In this document: positions 9,674 through 17,688 of the stretch, piece by piece
Layout of the letters: every line of letters starts with the position of its first letter
Position numbering within the stretch: the stretch's first letter is position 1
DNA from: an uncultured Ruminococcus sp.
GTDB lineage: Bacteria > Bacillota > Clostridia > Oscillospirales > Acutalibacteraceae
NCBI GenBank assembly: GCA_902802795.1
Contig: CADCNI010000016.1
Location: forward strand, 1 to 57,291
Length of the DNA stretch: 57,291 bases
Direction: 5' to 3'
Notes under the pieces: model-generated
Seen by the model: the letters and a program-made list of their open reading frames with translations, nothing else
Databases searched by the model: none
Told to the model about the DNA's origin: nothing
Made by a program: the position numbers and the translations under genes

Positions 9674-9722
9674 AACCGCTCCCGCAGCGCTTCGTCATAA
9701 AGCGAAGCCCGCGGGAGCGGTT
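9674..9722. terminator. Bidirectional terminator between convergent genes
   Basis: AACCGCTCCCGC pairs with GCGGGAGCGGTT around a loop with a second small hairpin (GCTTCG / CGAAGC). It lies between the stop of the CHAP gene and the stop of the oppositely oriented peptidoglycan-binding gene, with T-rich sequence on one side and A-rich on the other, so it can serve both. Confidence 0.8.
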
Positions 9723-9762
9723 ATTATTTTGTTCCAATCGGGGAGAGAAACCGGACGAAACA

Positions 9763-10743
9763 TCATCTCCACTTGGGCGCGTCGTCGGCGTACAAGCGGG
9801 TGAGGGTTTCGTTGTCGGCGATGCCGGTCTGCTCAAGGCCTGCTTTTTTCTGGAATCGCTTAACGATTTTTTCGGTGTACTCTCCGAAATAGCCGGTGCA
9901 GCTTTCCTCTCCGATGTAGCCGAGCTTAAGAAGACGATCCTGCATTTTCTTCACGTCCGCATTTTTGTCCCCCATCTTCAGGGTCGGATAGCGAGGCGCG
10001 GCAGCGGTGGTGGTCTGTGTTTCAGTGGGCTGGGTGGTTGTCGTTTTTTCGGACGCATCCTTGTTGGAAACCGTAGTGGGAGTCGTCGCAGAGGTCTGCT
10101 TTGTGCCGGAATCCAAAGAGAGTAGATTCTCCCCTTTTGAAAGTTTGTTTTTAATCAAAAAGGTGCCGCACACCGCTATCACAAGCAAGGCAGCAAGGAT
10201 GAAAAAACCGGCGAAGGATTTGAAGAAAGAGTTTTTTTCTGGCGACTCGAATTCATCAAAGGAAACCTCGGAGTGGTTGTCCGGATCATCCCCGAACAGA
10301 TCTTCGGAAGAGGACAAAGGACCGTCCACGTCTTCTAACGGGAAGAGGTCGTCCCTGTCATCTGTCTGAGGCTGCGTGCCGCTATATAAGCCCTCCGAAG
10401 TCGGCGAAGCCGAAACAGCCCTGTTGTCTCGTCTGTGAAAGCGAGAGGCGGCGGACGCCATGGGTTCGGCTGTGGGAAGACTGTCGGCGCTGCTTCGTTT
10501 GTGAAAGCGGGAGGAGGCAGGCTCCGTCGGTTCGGCTGTGGGAAGACTGTCGGCGCTGCCTCGTTTGTGAAAGCGGGAGGAGGCAGGCTCCGTCGGTTCG
10601 GCTGTGGGAAAACTGTCGGCGCTGCCTCGTTTGTGAAAGCGGGACGCGCCGCGAGGGAATGTCGGCTGCTGTGGAATATCATTGGACCATTCAGACGAAT
10701 CGTCAAAAATAGGATCGAATTCTTGAGAGGGCAAAATAATCAT
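9763..10743 (-). CDS. Membrane-anchored peptidoglycan-binding protein with N-terminal tandem repeats
   Basis: The 326-residue protein has no signal peptide. Residues 33-98 are three near-identical 22-residue units (core SRFHKRGSADS, then PTAEPTEP) plus a degenerate fourth to about 118. An acidic stretch (about 124-172) and one transmembrane helix (about 176-197, GFFILAALLVIAVCG) follow, then a Thr-rich linker and a C-terminal peptidoglycan-binding type 1 domain (about 253-326; LKMGDKNADVKKMQDRLLKLGYI). The expected topology puts the basic/acidic repeats in the cytoplasm and the binding domain in the wall. GGAAAGG precedes the ATG. It sits alone, antisense between two large extracellular-protein genes. 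Function is unknown; an intracellular ligand for the repeats is speculative. Confidence 0.8.
   Translation of the reverse strand: MIILPSQEFDPIFDDSSEWSNDIPQQPTFPRGASRFHKRGSADSFPTAEPTEPASSRFHKRGSADSLPTAEPTEPASSRFHKRSSADSLPTAEPMASAASRFHRRDNRAVSASPTSEGLYSGTQPQTDDRDDLFPLEDVDGPLSSSEDLFGDDPDNHSEVSFDEFESPEKNSFFKSFAGFFILAALLVIAVCGTFLIKNKLSKGENLLSLDSGTKQTSATTPTTVSNKDASEKTTTTQPTETQTTTAAAPRYPTLKMGDKNADVKKMQDRLLKLGYIGEESCTGYFGEYTEKIVKRFQKKAGLEQTGIADNETLTRLYADDAPKWR
10384..10647 (-). repeat. 66-bp in-frame tandem repeat (about 3 full units plus a degenerate one)
   Basis: Successive 66-bp units inside the preceding gene encode the 22-residue motif. The first three are almost identical at DNA level and the fourth has diverged. 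The high identity implies recent expansion, so copy number may vary between strains or be collapsed in assemblies. Confidence 0.85.
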
Positions 10744-10902
10744 TCCTTTCCGATCAAGGGAGAAGTATTTTACTTCAGTTTATCAAAAAAAATGCGGCGT
10801 GTCAATCCTGCGGAAGTAAAAATCCGCTACAGAGGTGTGTTTTTGAAATTACATATGTTCAACATTTCTTTTAGACGACAATAAACATCTGATGGTACTT
10901 AT

Positions 10903-10930
10903 TGACAAACTTTTCACTTGGTGATATACT
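10903..10930 (+). promoter_or_regulatory. Promoter for the cohesin/CAP gene
   Basis: TTGACA (10903-10908) and TATACT (10925-10930), 16 bp apart, lie 44 bp upstream of the GTG start at 10974 and just before an AAGGAGG ribosome site. Confidence 0.65.
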
Positions 10931-10973
10931 GTTAGCAATCCAATTCTGTTTTTTATGTAAGGAGGATAAGACT

Positions 10974-13853
10974 GTGAAAAAAATACTTTCCACTGTGCTG
11001 ACGTTTTTGCTGGCAATGAGTGCCATGGTTGTGTTTTCCTCTACGGTATTTGCCGCGTCATCCGATTCGCTGACGGTGACGGCCAATACGGCGGCGGTTT
11101 TGCCGGGCGGCAACGCAACGCTGACATTTTCTCTGGAAAACAATCCCGGTTTTTCGTATCTCTCGCTGACAGCGGATTACGACAGCAATCTGATGACGCT
11201 CAAATCCGCTTCGGACAAGAATCTTTTCGGGAGCGGTGTGGATTATGTTGTCGGACCGAGTACGGCGCAGAAGCCCTATCGGATGATCTGGAGCGCGGCG
11301 GATGATGTGTATGGCGAGGGTGAACTGCTCTCCCTGACCTTTACCGTGGCGGCCAAAACCTCGCCCGGCACTTATCCCGTTACGCTCAAGGTGACGGAAT
11401 GCAGCGATGCGTATGGCAGTAATGTCACGACTGTCGGCTCGGTAAAGGGCTATGTCAAAGTGAGAGCCAAGACCGATTCGGTTGCTTCCGTTTCACTTAA
11501 AAAGAAGCCGTCCAAGCTGACCTACGAGGTCGGCGACACGTTTGATCCCAGCGGCATGGCGCTGACCGCCACCTACACCGATAACACGACTGCGGAGATT
11601 ACCGAAGACTACACCTGCACGCCGATGAAGCTGACAACGGCAGGCGATCAGAAGATCCTGGTCAGCTTCGGCAATAAAACCACCGCCTTTTATGTGACGG
11701 TCAAAACGGTCAATCTTGTTTCCGTCACCCTTAAGACCAAGCCCGCCAGGCAGACCTACACCGTGGGGGAGAACTTTGACAGCAAAGGCATGGTGCTCAA
11801 AGCCAATTATGACAATGGCAAGAGCGTGGAAGTCACGAGCGGCTTCACCTGCACCCCCGCCAAACTGAGCACCGTCGGCCAGCAGAAGATTGTCGTATCT
11901 TACGGCGGTAAGTCCACCGGCTTTTATGTCACGGTCAATAAGATTCCCGAAATTTCTTCCATCGCAATCAGGAGCAAGCCTGCCAAGCAGGTTTACACCG
12001 TGGGCGAGAGCTTTGTCTCTGCCGGCATGCAATTGACGGTATCCTATGACGACGGCACCAAGAAGGCAATAACCAGCGGCTTTACATGCACGCCGTCGGG
12101 CAAACTGACCACGATCGGACAACAGAAGATTGTCGTGGGCTATGGCGGAAAATTCACCGGCTTTTATGTGACGGTCAAGAAGGTTCCTGAAATTACTTCT
12201 GTAGCCATCAAAAGCAAACCCACCAAGCAGTATTATGTCGTGGGCGAGAGTTTTACTTCTGCCGGCATGAAACTGGCAGTATCCTATGATGACGGTACTA
12301 AGAAGGAAGTGACGAGCGGTTTCACCTGCACACCTTCGGGGAAACTGAGCACCGTCGGGCAGCAGAAGATCGTTGTGTCCTACGGCGGCAAATCCACCGG
12401 CTTTTATGTGACGGTGACTACCGCGGAACAGGCCATTTCTTCCGTGACCGTCAAGACCAAACCTGCCAAGCAGGTTTACAGCGTGGGCGAGAGTTTTAAC
12501 GCGAGCGGCATGAAACTCAAAGTAACCTATGCCAATCACACCACAGCCGAAGTGACGAGCGGCTTCACCTGCACGCCTTCGGGTAAACTGACCACGATCG
12601 GTCAGCAGAAGATTGTCGTAACTTACGGCGGCAAATCCACCGGTTTTTATGTGACGGTCGGCAAGGCGGTTTCATCGGTCACGCTGACAGCCAAGCCGAT
12701 CAAACAGGTCTATACGATGGGGGATACCTTCGACCCAAGCGGCATGAAACTCAAAGTGACATATGCCGATCACACGACAGCCGAAGTGACCAGTGGTTTC
12801 GTTTGCACGCCGACTTCATTGAACACCGTGGGCCAGCAGAAGATTGTCGTGTCTTATGGCGGCAAGGCCACCGGGTTTTACGTGACCGTTAATAAGAAAG
12901 TTGCCTCTGTTGCCATCCAGGCCAAGCCGTCCAAGCTCACCTATAATGCCGGAGATACGCTGGATACCACAGGTATGAAGCTGAAAGTGGTTTACAGCGA
13001 CAGTACATCCGAAAATGTGACGAGCGGCTTCACCTGCACGCCCGCCAAGCTGACCACAGCGGGCCCGCAGACCATTACTGTCAAATACGGCGGGGTATCC
13101 GCCACCTTCGGCGTAACGGTCAACCGCACCGTGACATCCATTGCGGTCAAATCCAAGCCGGGCAAGCTCACCTACATCGTGGGCAGCACGCTTGACACGA
13201 GCGGTCTGAAACTGACCGCCACGTACAGCGACAATACCTCCCGTGAAATCACCGCCAACTTCACCTGCTCTCCCACCAAGCTCAATACGGTGGGAACGCA
13301 AAAGATCACGGTGCATTACGGCCCCGCCAGCACGACTTTTGACGTGTCCGTGACGGAGGACCCCAATTTCAAATCCATCCGCGTGACGCGTTCCTATACC
13401 TATGCGTACGAAGTGCTCGAACTGGTCAATCAGGAGCGCAGCAAGGCGGGTGTAAAGCCCGCGCTGAAAATGGACGCTTCTCTGCTTGATACCGCAATGA
13501 CGCGTTCCGGCGAAATTGTACTTTTGTTCAGCCACACACGTCCCGACGGAAGCTCCTGCTTTACTGCGTTTAAGGATGACTCCACGTCAAGCGGCGAAAA
13601 CATTGCCGCAGGCTATCAGACGCCTGCCGCCGTGGTGGAAGGCTGGATGAATTCTCCGGGACACAAAGCCAATATTCTCAATCCGAACTTTACCACCATC
13701 GGCATTGGCTGTATCAGACATGACAGTCTCTATCAGATTTACTGGACCCAATGCTTCGGCAACCATCTCATCTCTGACGCGTCCGTCAACAACCATAAGG
13801 ACAGCACCGTGACCCAGAAGATTAAAATTGACCCGTCGATTGTCAAAGGTTGA
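10974..13853 (+). CDS. Secreted cohesin / Ig-like repeat / CAP-domain protein
   Basis: This large exported protein of 959 residues begins at GTG 10974, preceded by AAGGAGG; an upstream in-frame ATG at 10902 would overlap the promoter. It shows a signal peptide ending near FAAS (about 28), a cohesin-like beta domain (about 30-165; typical features are the PGGNATLTFSLENNPG start, ADYDSNLMTL and GELLSLTFTV), eight Ig-like type 3 repeats (about 170-800; KPAKQVYTVGESF, GKLTTIGQQKIVVSYGGKS) and a C-terminal CAP/SCP-like domain (about 812-935) with LVNQERSKAG, FSHTRPDGSS and SGENIAAGY. Cohesins bind dockerins, and a dockerin remnant lies directly downstream. The Ig-like repeats resemble those in the CHAP gene. 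CAP domains of bacteria have poorly known roles, so the activity is open. Confidence 0.85.
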   Translation: MKKILSTVLTFLLAMSAMVVFSSTVFAASSDSLTVTANTAAVLPGGNATLTFSLENNPGFSYLSLTADYDSNLMTLKSASDKNLFGSGVDYVVGPSTAQKPYRMIWSAADDVYGEGELLSLTFTVAAKTSPGTYPVTLKVTECSDAYGSNVTTVGSVKGYVKVRAKTDSVASVSLKKKPSKLTYEVGDTFDPSGMALTATYTDNTTAEITEDYTCTPMKLTTAGDQKILVSFGNKTTAFYVTVKTVNLVSVTLKTKPARQTYTVGENFDSKGMVLKANYDNGKSVEVTSGFTCTPAKLSTVGQQKIVVSYGGKSTGFYVTVNKIPEISSIAIRSKPAKQVYTVGESFVSAGMQLTVSYDDGTKKAITSGFTCTPSGKLTTIGQQKIVVGYGGKFTGFYVTVKKVPEITSVAIKSKPTKQYYVVGESFTSAGMKLAVSYDDGTKKEVTSGFTCTPSGKLSTVGQQKIVVSYGGKSTGFYVTVTTAEQAISSVTVKTKPAKQVYSVGESFNASGMKLKVTYANHTTAEVTSGFTCTPSGKLTTIGQQKIVVTYGGKSTGFYVTVGKAVSSVTLTAKPIKQVYTMGDTFDPSGMKLKVTYADHTTAEVTSGFVCTPTSLNTVGQQKIVVSYGGKATGFYVTVNKKVASVAIQAKPSKLTYNAGDTLDTTGMKLKVVYSDSTSENVTSGFTCTPAKLTTAGPQTITVKYGGVSATFGVTVNRTVTSIAVKSKPGKLTYIVGSTLDTSGLKLTATYSDNTSREITANFTCSPTKLNTVGTQKITVHYGPASTTFDVSVTEDPNFKSIRVTRSYTYAYEVLELVNQERSKAGVKPALKMDASLLDTAMTRSGEIVLLFSHTRPDGSSCFTAFKDDSTSSGENIAAGYQTPAAVVEGWMNSPGHKANILNPNFTTIGIGCIRHDSLYQIYWTQCFGNHLISDASVNNHKDSTVTQKIKIDPSIVKG

Positions 13854-13918
13854 TGGCATCTTAGGAACTATGCAGAATTTAATCAGTCATTTTCTGCTTA
13901 AAAATACAGTATGCTTGC

Positions 13919-14914
13919 GTGTTTCAGAAAGTGAAATGTATCAATTATTTCTGCATATATGCCTACAACACTGCCAATACGGTGGATATTCCGGCGCGCC
14001 TGAATATGCTGCGCAAGAAATTCCCTGACGGCAAATACTGGAATCGGGAAAAGGCCAGCATCAATAACCCCGACGGCTACACCGATAATCCTTGTAAGTC
14101 CAAGCACACTGACAAGCGAGACAATTACTTTGACGGTTCCTGCCAGTGTCACGGTTTCGCGATGAAATTGGGGTATGATCTTTTCGGCATTCATGTGGGC
14201 TATTGACAGCGGCATTACGATGTGAGCAAGGTGGTGGTGGGCGACCTCATCCGTTACAGAAGCCGCCATACTGTCATGGTCACGGGCGTGTTTGACGATT
14301 ATTTCACCGTGGCGGACTGCAATTACGGCTATGACTGCAACATTACATGGGATCGCAAAATGCAGAAGAGCTTCTTCTCTCCGCTCGGCAGCGGCACATT
14401 TGACGGCGTTTACCATTGCCAGATCAACTCTACCAACAAGACGCAGACCTTGACCACGACGATTACCCCAAATGTGGAAAGTCTCGCGATTTTGCAGCAG
14501 ACCGACAATGTGGTTTATTATTTCTACGGCGTGACGTCGGGCGGCAAGACCACCTTTACTTTTAAAGCCCCCACCGGCACCTATCAGAAGCTGATCATTG
14601 CCTCGGAAGGCTGTGATGACTATGTTGTCAATAAATTTGTCCTCGGCACATCCAAGCTGCCTTCCAAGGTCAGCTTGACGCTGTACGGCGATGTCAACAG
14701 TGACGGCAAGGTTGACAACGGCGACGTGACGCAGTTGCTGCATTATCTGGCGGGATGGAGCGTTTCCGTCAATACCAAAGCCGCCGACGTCAATTAGGAT
14801 GGCGCGGTCAACGGCAAGGACGTGACCGCCATCAAGCAGTATATCAAAGGCTGGCGGAGCCCGTTCGGCAATTCCTCGTATTATGACGATGATGACGACT
14901 GGTATTGGTATTGA
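13919..14914 (+). pseudogene. Dockerin-bearing cysteine peptidase-like relic with two in-frame stops
   Basis: One reading frame runs through the whole stretch but is broken by TGA at 14204-14206 and TAG at 14795-14797. The N-terminal part holds LNMLRKKFPDGKYWN and a Cys motif, CQCHGFAMKLGYDLFG; after the first stop comes a His motif, SRHTVMVTGVFDDYF, so a papain- or CHAP-like fold is plausible. The C-terminus is a type I dockerin: first repeat GDVNSDGKVDNGDVTQLL, second DVN(stop)DGAVNGKDVTAIKQYI. Each stop is one transition from a sensible codon (TGG Trp; CAG Gln). No signal peptide or start with a ribosome site is seen upstream, so the 5' end also looks lost. The pairing with the cohesin gene upstream suggests the two once worked together. 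Confidence 0.75.
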
Positions 14915-14983
14915 TATTGATGTAGGGATTAGAATGAATTGATACTAATTGTCAATCAAAAGTAGACAATTAGCATGAGAAAT

Positions 14984-15028
14984 AAACAAGGCGACCCGAA
15001 AGTATTACACTTCGAGCCGCCTTGTTTT
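14984..15028 (+). terminator. Terminator after the dockerin relic
   Basis: AAACAAGGCG pairs with CGCCTTGTTT and is followed by T and G residues. A second 9-bp hairpin, CTAATTGTC / GACAATTAG (14945-14973), lies just before it. Confidence 0.7.
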
Positions 15029-15056
15029 GGATAGTGCGCCCGGCATGGGCAACGAT

Positions 15057-15168
15057 TATAGCAATCCAAATAATCAGGGAGACAAAAGGAGGCGATGATG
15101 GTGAGTGCAGGGCAAGGCGGAGGACGACGGTGGGCTGGCGCCCACCTAGGTTTGTTTGGATTGCTATA
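15057..15168 (-). mobile_element. MITE copy 2 (internally deleted, reverse orientation)
   Basis: This 112-bp element is bounded by TATAGCAATCCAAA and TTTGGATTGCTATA. It is the reverse complement of the copy at 17643-17802 but lacks about 48 bp near one end. It keeps the GGAGG plus ATGATGGTG start region and the GGTGGGC hairpin. It lies between the dockerin relic terminator and mutY, 65 bp upstream of the mutY start, with its GGAGG pointing toward mutY. Confidence 0.88.
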
Positions 15169-15233
15169 GTGGGTGAAATTCCACTATGGGCAGAACCTCG
15201 GAAAAATTAAAAGAATACAAGGAAGAAAACAAA

Positions 15234-16283
15234 ATGGAACCTCATTTGCGAAGAATCGTCAATCCTCTGCTGACATGGTATGAAACCCATCGCAGAGAGC
15301 TGCCGTGGCGGCTCGACCAAGACCCCTATCATGTGTGGGTGTCGGAAATCATGCTTCAGCAGACCCGTGTGGAAGCGGTCAAAAAGTATTATGCGCGTTT
15401 TATCAAAGCGCTGCCGAATGTGCAAAGTCTCAGCGAAGTGCCAGAGGACAGGCTGCTTAAGCTGTGGGAGGGGCTGGGCTACTACAGTCGGGCAAGAAAC
15501 CTCAAAAAAGCAGCGCAAACCATTGTGCGCGACTGCGGCGGCGTATTTCCTGACACCTTCGCGGCGCTGATGAAACTGCCGGGCGTGGGGGAATATACGG
15601 CGGGAGCGGTCGCCTCCATCTGCTTTCATGAAAAAGTGACGGCCGTGGACGGCAACGTGCTGCGGGTGGTGGCACGCGTGACAGGCAGCCGTGACAATGT
15701 GCTGCTGCCGGCGGTCAAAAAGCAGATGGAGGCGCAGCTTCGGGAGGTATTGCCGGATGACGCGGGAACCTTCAACGAAGCGATCATGGAACTGGGGGAG
15801 ACGGTGTGTCTCCCAAACGGCGCGGCCAAGTGCGGGGATTGTCCCCTGCGCGGCGTATGTACGGCGTACAGGGACGGACTGACCGCCGAACTTCCCGTTC
15901 GCGTCAAGCAGACAAAGCGCAGACAGGAGCAGCGGACGGTGTTCCTGCTGATGGCGGAGAATGGCACAACCCGCCACTGCAAGTACGCCGTCGAGAAACG
16001 ACCGGATAAGGGTTTGCTCGCGGGAATGTACCAGCTTCCTAATGTAGAAGGTTTTCTGACAGAACAGGAAATCCGTGCCACAGCGGAAGCATGGGGCATG
16101 CAGGTGTTGGAAATCACCTTTCTCAAAGAGGCCAAGCATGTTTTTACCCATCTCGACTGGTTCATGAAGGGATATCAGGTGAGAGTCACCCATCCCGCCG
16201 GAGATTTTTTGTGGGTAACGCCGAAGGAATTACAGGAAAAATATGCCCTGCCCACCGCGCTCAAACCCTTTGCGCCCCGTTAG
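15234..16283 (+). CDS. mutY: A/G-specific adenine DNA glycosylase MutY
   Basis: MutY removes adenine mispaired with 8-oxoguanine in base excision repair. The 349-residue protein contains the catalytic N-terminal region (LPWRLDQDPYHVWVSEIMLQQTRV), the helix-hairpin-helix LMKLPGVGEYTAGAV with the following catalytic Asp (AVDGNVLRV), the four-cysteine iron-sulfur loop (Cys-X6-Cys-X2-Cys-X5-Cys, CLPNGAAKCGDCPLRGVC) and a C-terminal NUDIX-like 8-oxoG recognition domain. I use the ATG at 15234, preceded by AAGGAAG; an in-frame ATG at 15186 adds a charged tail. A MITE lies on each side (ending at 15168, starting at 16288), the second only a few bases after the stop, so the gene is isolated from neighbours. 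Confidence 0.95.
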   Translation: MEPHLRRIVNPLLTWYETHRRELPWRLDQDPYHVWVSEIMLQQTRVEAVKKYYARFIKALPNVQSLSEVPEDRLLKLWEGLGYYSRARNLKKAAQTIVRDCGGVFPDTFAALMKLPGVGEYTAGAVASICFHEKVTAVDGNVLRVVARVTGSRDNVLLPAVKKQMEAQLREVLPDDAGTFNEAIMELGETVCLPNGAAKCGDCPLRGVCTAYRDGLTAELPVRVKQTKRRQEQRTVFLLMAENGTTRHCKYAVEKRPDKGLLAGMYQLPNVEGFLTEQEIRATAEAWGMQVLEITFLKEAKHVFTHLDWFMKGYQVRVTHPAGDFLWVTPKELQEKYALPTALKPFAPR

Positions 16284-16287
16284 ATAT

Positions 16288-16408
16288 TATAGCAATCCAA
16301 ACAAACAAAAAGACAAGTTCGGCGCGCTGGTGAGCACATGGCTGCGTTGTCGTCCTAGGTGGGCGCCAGCCCACCGTCGTCCTCTCCCTGAGTATTTGGA
16401 TTGCTATA
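16288..16408 (+). mobile_element. MITE copy 3 (internally deleted)
   Basis: This 121-bp element has the same terminal repeats as the other copies and lacks about 39 bp near the right end, the part that carries the ribosome-site/ATG region in the full copy. It begins 4 bp after the mutY stop and ends 5 bp before the stop of the convergent small membrane gene, so it fills the whole gap between them and may replace a former terminator. Confidence 0.88.
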
Positions 16409-16413
16409 GCGGC

Positions 16414-16692
16414 TCATTCCTCCCCACAGCGTCGGGACAGCAGATCAATGGTCAGTGTCATCATCACGGCGGCGGCCGTGGCGCGGATCATGCTGTGCAT
16501 GAGTTCATCGGCCAGCAGATAGGCATTCACCCGATCCACAAAGCCAAACATGTCGCAATACAGCCCCGCGCATATAATGCCCGCTCCGCAGAAAGCGAGA
16601 GACACAAAGCGCAGATACCGCTGCGCGCTCTTGCTCAGATCAAATCGGTTTATGTTTTTCTTCTCATTTTCTCTTTTTTTTTCAAGATTCAT
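16414..16692 (-). CDS. Small two-helix membrane protein, unknown function
   Basis: I do not recognise this 92-residue protein. A charged N-terminus (EKKRENEKKNINRFD) is followed by two hydrophobic segments, about residues 28-50 (LRFVSLAFCGAGIICAGLYC) and 65-85 (MIRATAAAVMMTLTIDLL). It is judged real because GGGAGAG lies nine bases upstream of the ATG and it fills an otherwise empty stretch. It is transcribed divergently from the TIM-barrel gene; its stop is 5 bp from MITE copy 3. Confidence 0.6.
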   Translation of the reverse strand: MNLEKKRENEKKNINRFDLSKSAQRYLRFVSLAFCGAGIICAGLYCDMFGFVDRVNAYLLADELMHSMIRATAAAVMMTLTIDLLSRRCGEE

Positions 16693-16742
16693 TGATTAAT
16701 TCTCTCCCATCATTTATAATAAAAGATACGCGACCATGTACG

Positions 16743-16758
16743 CGGCCGGATCCGGCCG
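16743..16758. promoter_or_regulatory. 16-bp perfect palindrome in a divergent promoter region
   Basis: CGGCCGGATCCGGCCG is a perfect inverted repeat in the 159-bp gap between the divergent small membrane gene and the TIM-barrel gene. A GC-rich dyad in an AT-richer gap could be a repressor operator. No candidate regulator is adjacent. Confidence 0.35.
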
Positions 16759-16851
16759 TATGTCTGTATTGTATCATATGCCGACGAGATAGGGAATACA
16801 TCAAATATTGGCAGAGATGATGGAAATATAAGAAAGGGAGGCGCGGCGCGT

Positions 16852-17688
16852 ATGGCGAAAACCGGCATATCCACCGCCTGTTTTTACCCCCTGGAGACGG
16901 AGAAATCCCTCGAACAGGCGGCGCAGGCGGGCATTCGTGATTTTGAGGTGCATTTCAGCACTTTCTCCGAACTGAGTGACAAATATCTGAAAGAACTGCG
17001 CAAAATGCTGCGGCACTACGGCGGACAGGTGTGCGCGGTGCATCCCTTTTACTCCATGCTGGAGTCGGCTATGTTCTTTTCGGACTACAACGAGCGGCGT
17101 TTTGCGGACGGGATGGAGATTTACAAGCAGTTTTTCCATGCGGCGGCCCGACTTGACGCGAAATATCTTGTCTTTCACGGCGGCTCCACCATCGGCAAAA
17201 GCCGCTGCATGGTGTCGGATGACGAGTATATCGAGCGATACGATTTGCTCTATGAATGCGGCCGGAAATCCGGCGTGACGCTGCTGCACGAAAATGTCTA
17301 TACCCACAAGGCGCAAAGTCCGGCGTTCTGCCGCAAGATGATCGACTATCTGGGAGACAAGGCGCTCTTCACCTTTGACAACAAGCAGGCGCGGCGGGCG
17401 GGGTATTCCTCCGTGGATTTCGCGGCGGCGCTCAGCGGACATATCCGCCATATCCACATCAGCGACTGTGACCGCGAACACGACTGCCTGCTTCCCGGCA
17501 GAGGCACCGAAGATTTTGCCGCCATGCGTTCGGTCATGTGCGGAGAGGATGAGGGGGCGCTCTGGGCGCTTGAAGTCTATAACGACGCGTTCCGCGACAC
17601 CGACGAGATCGTGAAGTCGCTGCATTGGCTGGAGGATTGCCTTATAGCAATCCAAACAAACAAAAAGACAAGTTCGGCGCGCTGGTAA
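16852..17688 (+). CDS. TIM-barrel sugar isomerase/AP-endonuclease-2-like protein, 3' end built from a MITE
   Basis: The 278-residue protein resembles the xylose isomerase-like TIM-barrel superfamily (sugar phosphate isomerases/epimerases). Supporting segments are VCAVHPFYSML, KYLVFHGGS, LLHENVYTH, FTFDNKQA, IRHIHISDCD and WALEVYN, which give the expected metal-ligand His, Glu and Asp positions of the barrel. GGGAGG precedes the ATG. The last 15 residues (from IAIQTNKK to the stop at 17688) are encoded inside MITE copy 4, which begins at 17643, so the native C-terminus was replaced. The barrel appears essentially complete, so activity may be kept. The substrate is unknown. Confidence 0.8.
   Translation: MAKTGISTACFYPLETEKSLEQAAQAGIRDFEVHFSTFSELSDKYLKELRKMLRHYGGQVCAVHPFYSMLESAMFFSDYNERRFADGMEIYKQFFHAAARLDAKYLVFHGGSTIGKSRCMVSDDEYIERYDLLYECGRKSGVTLLHENVYTHKAQSPAFCRKMIDYLGDKALFTFDNKQARRAGYSSVDFAAALSGHIRHIHISDCDREHDCLLPGRGTEDFAAMRSVMCGEDEGALWALEVYNDAFRDTDEIVKSLHWLEDCLIAIQTNKKTSSARW

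Noticed and set aside
10384-10647. CRISPR-like array
   Set aside because: The 66-bp units are contiguous, in frame and coding, with no spacers.
11470-13360. Repeats in the CAP gene as a CRISPR or satellite
   Set aside because: The period matches about 75-residue Ig-like domains and the sequence is coding.
14204-14797. Stop-codon recoding (TGA as Trp, TAG as Gln)
   Set aside because: TGA, TAG and TAA all terminate intact genes here (TAG after subunit D, TGA after mutL), so a pseudogene is the simpler reading.
15022-15210. 62-codon frame across MITE copy 2
   Set aside because: No ribosome site, crosses a mobile element, no similarity recognised.
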